A program made the translations under genes and the position numbers. Under the pieces are notes generated by a model. It was not told where the DNA came from. It searched no databases and was given only the letters and a program-made list of their open reading frames with translations. Shown piece after piece: positions 56,421 to 64,000 of a stretch of 64,000 nucleotides of DNA. The stretch comes from Salinibaculum litoreum (lineage in GTDB: Archaea > Halobacteriota > Halobacteria > Halobacteriales > Haloarculaceae). Within the stretch, counting starts at the first letter, position 1, and every line of letters begins with the position of its first letter. The stretch lies in NCBI GenBank assembly GCA_009789175.1, contig CP046866.1, positions 2,480,001 through 2,544,000 of the forward strand, given 5' to 3'.

Positions 56421-58028
56421 ATGATTGACGAAGGGGAGACGGCCCCGGAGTTTTCCCTGCCAGCGGTCGTCGACGGCGAGGTGGGCGAGGTGGCACTCTC
56501 GGACTACCTCGGGGACGACATCGTCATCCTTGCGTTCTATCCGGCGGATTTCAACCCCGCGTGTTCCGGCGAGACGACCGGTCTCGACGAACTCGACCTC
56601 TTTACGATGCAGAAGGATGTCTCCATCGTCGGCATCTCCGCGGACAGCGTCTACAGCCACCGGGCCTTTGCCGACGACTACGACCTGCACATCCCGCTTC
56701 TGTCCGATGTTCACGGCGAAGTGGCGACCGACTACGGCGTCGTCGCCGACGCGGAGGAGGGCTATCTGGTCAACCGCGCCGTCGTGGTCATCGACCCCGG
56801 CGGGGAGGTCCAGTACACCTGGCAGACCGAGGAACTCACACACCTCCCACCGGTCGAGACGGTCCGGGAGGCGGTCGAGGCTGTCGGCGGGTCCAGTACC
56901 GCCGAGGCCCGGTACCGGGTGGGCCACGCCCATTACGTCGAGGGACGGCGGGCCTTTACCAAGGCGATGCAGTCCTTCGAGGATGCGGAGTGGATGATGG
57001 CACAGGGGGATTTCACCCGCGCCCACGAGGAGTTCGAGGAGGCGGCGGACCAGTTCAACACCGCCGTCCGCTTCGGCGAGGACGACAGAGCCATCACGTA
57101 TTTTGAGCGCGCCGAAGAGAAAGCCGAGGCGCTGTGGCAGGCCGCCGAGTGGCTGGCAGACTCCGCCAGTGCCTACGCCAGCGGCGAGGGCGCGAACGGC
57201 GAGGAGATGCGGTCGGATGCCGAGACACCGCTGGAGGAAGCGCGGGACATCCACGAGCCGCCGGACCCCGACGACTTCCCACCCGAGGAGGACCCCGACG
57301 ACCTGGCCGACGAGGAGTCTGTCCTCCCGACAGAAGAGGACGGCCCACCCGCCGCCCTGGAGTCGGACATCGGCCCCAAAACACCGGAAGCCGAAGAACT
57401 CGCCGCGGAGATGGACAGTGGCAGCCCGGTCGACGAACCCCCCGGAGACACACCAGCGGAGGAGACCACAGCCGAGGAGACGAGCGCCAGCGACGACACT
57501 GAGGACGGCGAAGAAGAGATAGACGACGAAGAGTTAGAGGAAATCGCGGCCGAACTCGAAGCACAGACCAAGCAGGCACAGGCCGAACAAGAAGTGGACA
57601 CTGCGTCGACACCGGAGGGCGTCGTCCCGGACGCGACGGCTATCGCCGACGAGAGCGGCGACCCGGACCTCGGAGAGACGACCGAGACCCGCGACGAGTC
57701 CGCGACAGGGAGTCCCGACGCGTCGAGTGGAGAGACTACCGGTCCCGAAGATGCAGTCGGTGCGGGCGAAACCGACGCCGCCGACGCGGTCGATGGCGGG
57801 GAGGAGCCTGCCAGCCCTGGGAGCCACAGCGATGAGGGGGCCAGTGACGAGGAGACTGGTGACCCCGATACCGAGGACGGCGAGGAGGATATCGAACTCG
57901 ACCTCGCGGACCCGACCGAAGGGAAAGACATCGAACCGGACGAGGCCGCGGAGTTCGACGACGAGGACGATGAGACCGGTGACGAAGACCTCGGGAGCGG
58001 GGACCACGGCGTCCCCGATTCACTGTGA
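56421..58028 (+). CDS. Peroxiredoxin-like domain with helical module and long acidic tail
   Basis: 535 residues. Residues 1-153 form a BCP/AhpC-type peroxiredoxin (FYPADFNPACSGETTGLDEL with Cys about 49, then HIPLLSDVHGEVATDYGVVA). In the usual PxxxTxxC motif the Thr is Asn here, and Cys49 is the only Cys in the protein, so at most a 1-Cys enzyme. Residues about 155-265 are TPR-like helices (FEDAEWMMAQGDFTRAHEEF). The last about 265 residues are Asp/Glu/Ser/Pro/Thr-rich low complexity. GTTAAGTG about 26 bases upstream fixes ATG 56421. Typical family length is 150-200. Confidence 0.85.
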   Translation: MIDEGETAPEFSLPAVVDGEVGEVALSDYLGDDIVILAFYPADFNPACSGETTGLDELDLFTMQKDVSIVGISADSVYSHRAFADDYDLHIPLLSDVHGEVATDYGVVADAEEGYLVNRAVVVIDPGGEVQYTWQTEELTHLPPVETVREAVEAVGGSSTAEARYRVGHAHYVEGRRAFTKAMQSFEDAEWMMAQGDFTRAHEEFEEAADQFNTAVRFGEDDRAITYFERAEEKAEALWQAAEWLADSASAYASGEGANGEEMRSDAETPLEEARDIHEPPDPDDFPPEEDPDDLADEESVLPTEEDGPPAALESDIGPKTPEAEELAAEMDSGSPVDEPPGDTPAEETTAEETSASDDTEDGEEEIDDEELEEIAAELEAQTKQAQAEQEVDTASTPEGVVPDATAIADESGDPDLGETTETRDESATGSPDASSGETTGPEDAVGAGETDAADAVDGGEEPASPGSHSDEGASDEETGDPDTEDGEEDIELDLADPTEGKDIEPDEAAEFDDEDDETGDEDLGSGDHGVPDSL

Positions 58029-58030
58029 CC

Positions 58031-58396
58031 ATGAACGAGGACGGGTCAGAGACGGGTCCCGACCGCACGCGAGTCGAGACGGCCCGTACCTACTACCGGG
58101 CACTCGACGAGGACGACTACGACGTGCTCGCAGACCTTCTCGCGGCGGATTTCGTACACGACCGGCCGGACATGCGACTGGAGGGTCGCGAGCGGTTCGT
58201 CCAGTTCATGCGCGAGGAGCGCCCGACGAAAGACACCAGCCACCCCATCGACGCCGTCTACGACCGACGCGACGGCACCGATGTGGTCGTCCGGGGGCGC
58301 TTGCTTTCCCCCGATGGTGACCTGCTCACGACGTTCCTCGATGTGTTTTCCTTCGACGGAGAGAGAATCGAACGCATCGAGACGTTCGCGCGATAA
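58031..58396 (+). CDS. SnoaL/NTF2-like small protein
   Basis: 121 residues. VETARTYYRALDEDDYDVLA, LLAADFVHDRPDMRLEGRER and VFSFDGERIERIETFAR follow the NTF2/SnoaL cone-shaped fold used by polyketide cyclases, ketosteroid-isomerase-like enzymes and many unknowns. GTG 58025 overlaps the upstream stop as GTGA and is an alternative start. Function unknown; coupling to the peroxiredoxin gene by overlap or near-overlap. Confidence 0.8.
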   Translation: MNEDGSETGPDRTRVETARTYYRALDEDDYDVLADLLAADFVHDRPDMRLEGRERFVQFMREERPTKDTSHPIDAVYDRRDGTDVVVRGRLLSPDGDLLTTFLDVFSFDGERIERIETFAR

Positions 58397-58441
58397 GCTA
58401 TCACCGCGCAGCGGTTTGAGACGGCGCTCCGAGAGCGGCTG

Positions 58442-59824
58442 TTACTCTTTTTCGCCGGCACCGACGGCGCTCTCGCCGACGGGGTCGTGGCCCTCGATGA
58501 CTTCCTGGCCGTCAAGGTATGGACGCAACGCCTCGGGGACGGTGACGGTACCGTCGTCGTTCTGGTAGTATTCGAGGATAGCGACCATCACGCGGGGCAG
58601 GGCCAGCCCGGAGGCGTTCAGCGTGTGGAGATACTCCGCGGACTCGTGGCGCTCGGGGCGGTACCGCAGGCCGGCACGGCGGGCCTGGAAGGACTCGAAG
58701 TTCGACGCCGAGGAGACCTCCAGCCAGCGGCCGCCGCGGTCGGGACCGTGGTCCATGTCGTCACCCGGTGCCCACACCTCGATGTCGAAGGTCTTCGCGG
58801 ACGCGAATGTCAAATCGCCGCCGCAGAGCTTGACGACGCGGTAGGGAAGCTCCAGTCGGCGCAGGACTTCCTCGGCTTCATCGACGAGGGCATCGAGGCG
58901 CTCGTCGCTATGGTCGGGTTCGACGAAGTTCACGAGTTCCACCTTGTTGAACTGGTGGACGCGGACGATACCGCGTGTCTCGGTGCCGTGTTCGCCCGCT
59001 TCCCGCCGGAAGTTTGGCGTGTAGGCCTGGTGTTTGATTGGGAGGTCGTCGGCGAGCAGGATGTCGTCGCGGTACATGTTGGTCACGGGGACTTCGGCGG
59101 TGGGACACAGCCAGAGGTCGTCGTCCTCGTAGTCGTCGTGTTCGCCGCCGCCGACGCGGTAGGCGTCCTCGTTGAACTTCGGGAGCTGACCGGTCCCGCG
59201 CATCGACTCGGAGGTGACGGGGATGGGCGGGAACACCTCGGTGTACTCTTGCTCGCGGTGGATGTCACGCATGAACGCCATCAGTGCGTGTTCGAGCCGT
59301 GCACCGTCGCCTTTCAGGAAATAGAAGCCGCCGCCGGCGACTTTCGCGCCGCGCTCGAAGTCGATAATCTCCATCTCCTCCCCGAGGTCGTAATGGGGGA
59401 CCACGTCGTCGGGGAGGTCACGGCCGTCCTCGAAGCCGACGCGACGGACTTCCTCGTTGTCGGATTCGTCCTCGCCGGGCGGGACATCGGCCTGCGGGAC
59501 GTTCGGGACTTCCAGCAGGCGCTCTGTGAGTTCCTCGTCGAGATCGTCTGCGCGCTGTTCGACCTCCTGAATCTCGGCTTTGAGTTCCTGCGAGCGCTCG
59601 ATAGCGTCCTGTGCTTCCTCGTCTTTTCCGTCCTGTTTGAGCTCGCCAATCTTGCTGGAGACCTCGTTGCGCTGGTGGCGGAGGTCGTCACCGCGTGCCT
59701 TGAGTTCGCGCCACTCCTCGTCGAGTTCGAGAATGGCGTCGAGGTCGACATCCCCGGTCCCCCGGAGTGCGAGGGCGTCGCGGACGGCCTCGGTGTGCTC
59801 GCGGACGAACTGCCTCGATAACAT
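58442..59824 (-). CDS. serS: Seryl-tRNA synthetase
   Basis: 460 residues, class II. N-terminal long coiled coil (LKARGDDLRHQRNEVSSKIG) for tRNA-Ser, motif 2 FRREAGEHGTETRGIVRVHQ and motif 3 ASGLALPRVMVAILEYYQND, with the active-site FNEDAYRVGGG region. Bacterial/standard type rather than the methanogen type. GGTTTTGCC about 26 bases before ATG 59824. Last gene of the minus-strand block here. Confidence 0.95.
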   Translation of the reverse strand: MLSRQFVREHTEAVRDALALRGTGDVDLDAILELDEEWRELKARGDDLRHQRNEVSSKIGELKQDGKDEEAQDAIERSQELKAEIQEVEQRADDLDEELTERLLEVPNVPQADVPPGEDESDNEEVRRVGFEDGRDLPDDVVPHYDLGEEMEIIDFERGAKVAGGGFYFLKGDGARLEHALMAFMRDIHREQEYTEVFPPIPVTSESMRGTGQLPKFNEDAYRVGGGEHDDYEDDDLWLCPTAEVPVTNMYRDDILLADDLPIKHQAYTPNFRREAGEHGTETRGIVRVHQFNKVELVNFVEPDHSDERLDALVDEAEEVLRRLELPYRVVKLCGGDLTFASAKTFDIEVWAPGDDMDHGPDRGGRWLEVSSASNFESFQARRAGLRYRPERHESAEYLHTLNASGLALPRVMVAILEYYQNDDGTVTVPEALRPYLDGQEVIEGHDPVGESAVGAGEKE

Positions 59825-59915
59825 GTGCCCGGATTCTCGATGTGGTGGCAAAACCGTGTCGCTCTCGCCCGGAAGCGGGGCCTACAACTAAGTGAGTCCT
59901 CGCGCAGGTAGAGGT

Positions 59916-60704
59916 ATGGAGACGCTGGCGGTACTGGAAAGTGCGCCCGGTCGCCTGGCGTCGGTCATCGAGACGGCCGCGCTCCGTAACAGACCGGGCG
60001 AGACGACGCGGGAGATGTTCATCCGGGTCAGCGAGGAGGCAATCGAGACGCCGGCCAGCGGCGCGGACACCCGACTCGGGTCCTACTGTACGTTGCGTGC
60101 CGAGTGGCTGGACCGGCTGGCGGTAAGCGGGAACGTCGCGGTCGATGCGATGTTCGAAATCGAGCCGTTTCTCGGCTGGCTCGACTGGGTCGAGGCCGAC
60201 ACCGTCCGGGTCGAACTCGTCGGCGAAGCCGCCGTCGCCTCGGAACTGGTCATCACCGGCGACGACGAGCAGGTACGGATGGCCTGCATCGACGACCCGG
60301 CGTTGCTCGACAGCGTGGACACGGACCTGCCCGACCGGTTCGACGGCGACCAGTTTCTCGACGGGACCGGGACGCCGATGCCCACCACCGTCGAGACCAC
60401 CGCCGAACAGCTGTCGCGGCTGGTTGCCGCCGTCGACCGCGCGGAGAGCACCGACGGCTACCCGCTCGTCGTTCGGGACGGCAGCCTCGGTATCGACGTG
60501 GAGGGGACGGAGGCCCACGCACGGGCGGCACTCGACGCACCCGCCGAGGGACCGGCCGTCACCAACAACTACGGGCAGGCCTTCGCTGCCGTCGTCGCCG
60601 GCCTCGACGGTGCGGTGACCCTCCAGACCGGTCCAGGCGAGGCGGTGGCGTTCGTCCGCGCAGGCGAGGCGTTCACCCTTCGGTTCGTCGTCGCACCGGT
60701 CTAG
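59916..60704 (+). CDS. Possible sliding-clamp-like (PCNA-fold) protein
   Basis: 262 residues. Two repeated halves of about 130 residues, each with an N-terminal helix and beta strands. Halves contain LSRLVAAVDRAESTDGYPLV and end TLQTGPGEAVAFVRAGEAF, resembling PCNA/beta-clamp domains by eye; length is near that of archaeal PCNA (about 247). It lacks an obvious PIP-pocket match and could be another beta-rich fold. CAACTAAG about 26 bases upstream supports ATG 59916. It converges with the exchanger gene, overlapping by 4 bases. Confidence 0.6.
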   Translation: METLAVLESAPGRLASVIETAALRNRPGETTREMFIRVSEEAIETPASGADTRLGSYCTLRAEWLDRLAVSGNVAVDAMFEIEPFLGWLDWVEADTVRVELVGEAAVASELVITGDDEQVRMACIDDPALLDSVDTDLPDRFDGDQFLDGTGTPMPTTVETTAEQLSRLVAAVDRAESTDGYPLVVRDGSLGIDVEGTEAHARAALDAPAEGPAVTNNYGQAFAAVVAGLDGAVTLQTGPGEAVAFVRAGEAFTLRFVVAPV

Positions 60705-61711
60705 TTGGGGAGGACGCCGGTGACGCCGAGGATTTCGAGAGCGACCCAGCCGATGAACAGGCCATAGCAGGCGAGCAACAGCACCGCCTCCCGGGCCGTG
60801 AGACGGAGACCGGTTCGTATCGCCACGAAGAGGACGACCGTCACCGCCACGAGCGCGCCGAGCATCGGTGCTGCCACGCGGAAATCGACGAGCGCGCTGC
60901 CGGCGACGAGGACGCCGACGGGGACAGCCACCAGCAGGTCGAAGACGTTGCTCCCCAGGACGTTGGCGAGGCTGCCCTCGCTGTCGTCGACGCGGGCGGC
61001 GCGGGCGCTGACGATTGCATCGGGGACGCTGGTGCCGGCGGCGACGACGGTGACACCCCACAGGAAGTCGGGCGTCCCGAGCAGGTCACCGAACCCGACA
61101 GCGGCGTTGACGAGGAACTCGACGCCGACGAGAATCGCAGCCAGCCCGAAGACGAACCGGCCGGCCTGTCGGGCGACGCTATCGACCGGGACCTGGTCGA
61201 CGCGGCGGTCGTTCGCGTCGGCGTACTGGACGTACAGGTACAGTCCGTACAACGCGAGCGGGACGACAGCGAGTTCACGGGTGAGCGTGCCGACAGAGGA
61301 GCCCGACACAACGGGACTGTAGACAGTAGCGACGGCAAAGGTACCGAACAGGGCCAGAATCGACAGCAGGTAAAACAGCGCGTCCTTGTAGACCAGCGCG
61401 CGGTTGGCCGCGAGCGGTTCGTCGACGCCAAGCCTGCTCACTGCAGGGATGACGAGAATGTTGAACACGGCCGACCCGACGACGGCGCTGACGCCAAGCT
61501 GGAAGGTGTCGTAACGAATCGCCGCGACGAGGACACTCGCCAGTTCGGGAAAACTGGAGCCGACGGCGACGACGACGGCTCCGTGGATCACGCTCGGCAG
61601 CCCGAAATGCGCCGAAAGTTTCCGGCCGGCGTCTTCGAGTCGGGTACTCCCGACCCACGACACGGCCGTACCGACGAGTGTGAGAGCAATCAGCCACAGC
61701 ACCGTCTCCAT
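60701..61711 (-). CDS. Na+/Ca2+ exchanger-type cation antiporter (CaCA)
   Basis: 336 residues, about ten membrane helices in two inverted halves. Alpha-repeat 1 GSSFPELASVLVAAIRYDTF and GSAVFNILVIPA; alpha-repeat 2 AGTSVPDAIVSARAARVDDS and LGSNVFDLLVAVP hold the ion-binding acidic residues. Probably exports Ca2+ against Na+ entry, as in YrbG. The gene overlaps the convergent unknown gene by 4 bases. Confidence 0.9.
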   Translation of the reverse strand: METVLWLIALTLVGTAVSWVGSTRLEDAGRKLSAHFGLPSVIHGAVVVAVGSSFPELASVLVAAIRYDTFQLGVSAVVGSAVFNILVIPAVSRLGVDEPLAANRALVYKDALFYLLSILALFGTFAVATVYSPVVSGSSVGTLTRELAVVPLALYGLYLYVQYADANDRRVDQVPVDSVARQAGRFVFGLAAILVGVEFLVNAAVGFGDLLGTPDFLWGVTVVAAGTSVPDAIVSARAARVDDSEGSLANVLGSNVFDLLVAVPVGVLVAGSALVDFRVAAPMLGALVAVTVVLFVAIRTGLRLTAREAVLLLACYGLFIGWVALEILGVTGVLPN

Positions 61712-61793
61712 GCTGGAGCGTCCGTCTCGCGTCCATTAGAAACGTGGCGGTTCGGCGGCCAGCCTGCTCGTACGCCAGTCGACGCGTCTCGTA

Positions 61794-62690
61794 TCACTCC
61801 CCGGTCTGGCGGGCGTTGACCGCGAGCACCGGCTGGTCGGCATGGCGGATGACCTGTTCGGTCGTGCTGCCAAGCAGGAACCGCGAGAGCCCCGTCCGAC
61901 CGGCTGTTCCCATCGCGAGCAGATCGATGTCGGCCTCGTCGGCGTACTCGACGAGGGAGTCGGCGGGCGTTCCCGTTCGCACCTCGGTCACGGCATCGAG
62001 GCCGGCCTCGCGTGCCCGCCGTGCGACCTGCTCGGTGGCGTCTTCGCCGACGGATTCGAGTTCGGAGAGGACCTCCCCGGGCGTCGCGATGCCGGGACTC
62101 GACACCCCAGTGCCGACGTAGACGACGTGAACAGCATGGACCCGTGCGCCCGTTTGCTCGGCAACGGCGAGTCCGTGTTCGACGGCCGGTTCGACCGCGT
62201 CACTGCCGTCGGTCGGAACGAGCACCTCCTCGAAATCGATTGCCGCGTCGATGGTCCCGTCGTCGGGGACACGGGTCGTGAGCACCGGCACGTCGGCGTG
62301 GCTGACGACCCGCTCGGCGACACTGCCCAGAACCGTCCGACGAACCCCGGTCCGACCGTGGGTCCCCATCGTGATGAGGTCGATGTCGGCTTCCTCGACG
62401 TAATCGAGGATGGTCGCCGACGGCCGGCCGGTTCGGACATCGGTCTGTACCTCGGCAGTCTCCAGTCGCTGTTCGGTGTCCCGAATCGACTCGCGGGCGT
62501 CGGCTCTCAGTTCGTCGATGAACTCCTCGCCGACCCCGCCTGCCGAGAAGGGGCCGGCGTGTGCGTCGATATCGACGGCACAGAGCAAGTGGACCGACGC
62601 ATCGAACGTCGCCGCAAGATACTCGGCGTGGACCGCCGCCCTGGCCGCGTGGTCGCTTCCGTCGGTTGGCACCAGAATATCGTCGTACAT
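61794..62690 (-). CDS. Tandem universal stress protein (UspA-UspA)
   Basis: 298 residues, two Usp domains. Each begins ILVPTDGSD or VLVPTDGSD and each ends with the ATP-binding G-x2-G-x9-G-S/T motif (MGTHGRTGVRRTVLGSVAER and MGTAGRTGLSRFLLGSTTEQ). Tandem Usp forms an internal dimer that can bind ATP; stress or transport regulation is likely. GGTTTTAAGCC about 26 bases upstream supports ATG 62690. Confidence 0.92.
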   Translation of the reverse strand: MYDDILVPTDGSDHAARAAVHAEYLAATFDASVHLLCAVDIDAHAGPFSAGGVGEEFIDELRADARESIRDTEQRLETAEVQTDVRTGRPSATILDYVEEADIDLITMGTHGRTGVRRTVLGSVAERVVSHADVPVLTTRVPDDGTIDAAIDFEEVLVPTDGSDAVEPAVEHGLAVAEQTGARVHAVHVVYVGTGVSSPGIATPGEVLSELESVGEDATEQVARRAREAGLDAVTEVRTGTPADSLVEYADEADIDLLAMGTAGRTGLSRFLLGSTTEQVIRHADQPVLAVNARQTGE

Positions 62691-62813
62691 ACCTACGCCG
62701 AGACGCGCCGAGGGCTTAAAACCGACAGCGGAATGGCACACACTGGGGATGGGCTGGGCCGCGCTGCGGCCAGTCGACAAAGCTTCATTGTCTGTGCCAC
62801 GGTATCAAAAGTC

Positions 62814-63257
62814 ATGGCAGCAAACATCGGCGAGGAACTGGACGAGTACGAGACGGCGGCGTTTCTCCGCGAGCAGGGGCTGGGGGTGGTGAGTCTCGCA
62901 ACAGCGGGCGAGGCGTATGCGGTACCGATGGCGTTCGCCTATGACGAGGACAGGAACCGGTGTCTCCTCCGGTTCGTCATGGGCGAGGAGAGTCGCAAGC
63001 GGTCGGTTCTCGCGGGGACCGGGACGGCGACACTCGTGACATTCGAGTGGCACGGGGCCGACGACTGGCGAAGCGCCGTCGCACGCGGGCCAATCGAAGA
63101 ACTGCCTAATGAGGACCTCGCGGAGGCGGCGGCGCTGTTCTCGGAACTGGGAGCCGAGGCCGCACTCGACGTGTTCAACGGGCCGATTTCGGACTACGAG
63201 ACGGGGTGGTACGCGCTGGAAATCGAGGAGGTGACCGGCCGCGGCGCGTTCGAGTGA
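62814..63257 (+). CDS. Pyridoxamine-5'-phosphate-oxidase-like flavin protein
   Basis: 147 residues. LGVVSLATAGEAYAVPMAFA, LRFVMGEESRKRSVLAGTGT, VTFEWHGADDWRSAVARGPI are the split-barrel flavin-binding family (Nim/PNPOx-like). Probable FMN-dependent reductase or F420-type protein; substrate unknown. Stands between UspA and a channel gene. Confidence 0.82.
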   Translation: MAANIGEELDEYETAAFLREQGLGVVSLATAGEAYAVPMAFAYDEDRNRCLLRFVMGEESRKRSVLAGTGTATLVTFEWHGADDWRSAVARGPIEELPNEDLAEAAALFSELGAEAALDVFNGPISDYETGWYALEIEEVTGRGAFE

Positions 63258-63322
63258 GCGGGCTGGTCGGGGCCGGACACGCCACCCCCGACAGTCAATA
63301 GCAGGGAGGGACACACCCCGGT

Positions 63323-64000
63323 ATGTCTCTCAGGAACCGGAAGGCGCTCTCCTATCTCGCGCTGGTCGTCGTCACGACCGTCGTGTTGACGCTGGTCTAC
63401 AACACTGGGATGGCTGTCTGGGAGGGGCGGCCACGGCCGCTGTATCGCTCGCTGGAGGTCGTCATCCAGAGTTTCACGACGACCGGCTACGGCGAGGACG
63501 CACCGTGGCAGACCCCGCAGATGAACCTGCTGGTCATCCTGATGCAGTTCACCGGCATCGGGTTGATACTCACCGCCGTCGATATCTTCGCGGTCCCGTG
63601 GCTTCGGGACGCCCTCTCGCCGACGGCACCGACGACTGCACCCGAACAGGAGGGACACATCGTCGTCTGTGGACACACGCCCCGAACGGAGGCACTCATC
63701 GAGGAACTCGACGCCAGGGAGCAGGCGTTCGTCCTCGTCGAGCGAGACGAGACACGGGCACAGCGCCTGCACGAAAACGAATACGCGGTCGTCCACGGCG
63801 ACCCGGAATCGACTGACGTGCTCCGGGCGGCCCACGTCGAGACCGCTCGCGCCGTCGTCGCCGATGTCGCCGACGACACGAACGCGAGTATCGTCCTCTC
63901 GGTGCGGGCCGTCGACCCCGACGTACAGATAGTAACCTTAGTCGAGGACGCCGAACTCGCGGAGTACCACAGCGTCGCCGGTGCCGACGAGGTGCTGTCA
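63323..64000 (+). CDS. K+ channel with TrkA-N domain, partial (cut by the window end)
   Basis: 226 codons seen, open at 64000. Two membrane helices flank a pore loop with TTTGYGED, a K+ selectivity filter, then a TrkA-N/RCK Rossmann domain (GHIVVCGHTPRTEALIEELD, with VCGHTPR in place of the usual GxGxxG). It is a ligand-gated potassium channel of the Kch/MthK type, probably gating by NAD(H) or Ca2+. Start at ATG 63323. Confidence 0.85.
   Translation, partial: MSLRNRKALSYLALVVVTTVVLTLVYNTGMAVWEGRPRPLYRSLEVVIQSFTTTGYGEDAPWQTPQMNLLVILMQFTGIGLILTAVDIFAVPWLRDALSPTAPTTAPEQEGHIVVCGHTPRTEALIEELDAREQAFVLVERDETRAQRLHENEYAVVHGDPESTDVLRAAHVETARAVVADVADDTNASIVLSVRAVDPDVQIVTLVEDAELAEYHSVAGADEVLS

Overview
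The window is chromosomal DNA of a halophilic archaeon (class Halobacteria). The evidence is high G+C, strongly acidic proteins, TATA-type promoters lying about 26 bases before start codons (leaderless genes), rRNA of the haloarchaeal type, archaeal RNase P RNA, MC1 chromatin protein, ribosomal protein L40e, tRNA-splicing endonuclease, Tsr3 (DUF367) and a PhaC-type synthase. I cannot fix the genus. I see no prophage, insertion sequence or CRISPR array; it reads as a stable core region, so most of it is conventional.

Layout. 1-3.1 kb: end of an HTH regulator, an ABC exporter with two mutually homologous permeases, and a small membrane protein. 3.2-7.3 kb: beta-CASP RNase, NhaC-type antiporter with an overlapping TRAM-like gene, a small unknown gene and RNase P RNA (minus strand). 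7.3-14.8 kb: sensor kinase, divergent GT87 glycosyltransferase plus MFS pair, thiE-thiM, and a secreted metallo-beta-lactamase/lamin-tail lipoprotein. 14.9-20.8 kb: complete rRNA operon on the minus strand in the order (three tandem promoters)-16S-tRNA-Ala-(internal promoter)-23S-5S-tRNA-Cys, with bulge-helix-bulge processing stems. 21.2-32.7 kb: MC1, AbrB-like protein and pyrD, a second sensor kinase, a 30-residue membrane peptide, pheS-pheT, trpS, and endA with a NucS-N/zinc-ribbon protein. 32.9-42.5 kb: Ski2/Brr2-like helicase, lipA, and a complete 2-oxoacid dehydrogenase cluster (E1alpha-E1beta-E2-CBS protein-E3). 42.6-56.2 kb: exonuclease, MsrA, DUF192 lipoprotein, PhaC, HisH, inositol phosphatase, a PhnD-C-E-type uptake system, family 4 uracil-DNA glycosylase, DUF99, metallo-hydrolase, zinc-ribbon protein, L40e, enolase-like protein and Tsr3. 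56.4-64 kb: a very unusual tailed peroxiredoxin, SerS, a possible sliding-clamp-like protein, a Na+/Ca2+ exchanger, tandem UspA, a flavin-reductase-like protein and a K+ channel cut by the window end.

Functional links: lipoyl synthase stands directly before the lipoate-dependent dehydrogenase cluster. The translation theme is heavy (rRNAs, two tRNAs, PheST, TrpS, SerS, L40e, RNase P, EndA, Tsr3). DNA repair and replication are represented by the helicase, UDG, the DnaQ-like exonuclease and the NucS-like protein.

Most interesting non-textbook observations: (i) a two-copy intergenic element made of a hairpin followed by two T5 tracts exactly 8 bases apart, at 42.5 and 55.6 kb, each placed after a gene as a terminator would be; (ii) a peroxiredoxin whose usual TxxC threonine is Asn and which carries a helical module and an acidic tail of more than 250 residues; (iii) the E1alpha gene, where the expected ATG appears as CTG behind a Shine-Dalgarno-like AGGTGG and a possible 9-codon leaderless upstream ORF; (iv) an E2 with two apparent subunit-binding domains; (v) a PhaC with a C-terminal helix-hairpin-helix domain and no neighbouring phaE. 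I do not see a clear new defence or mobile system.
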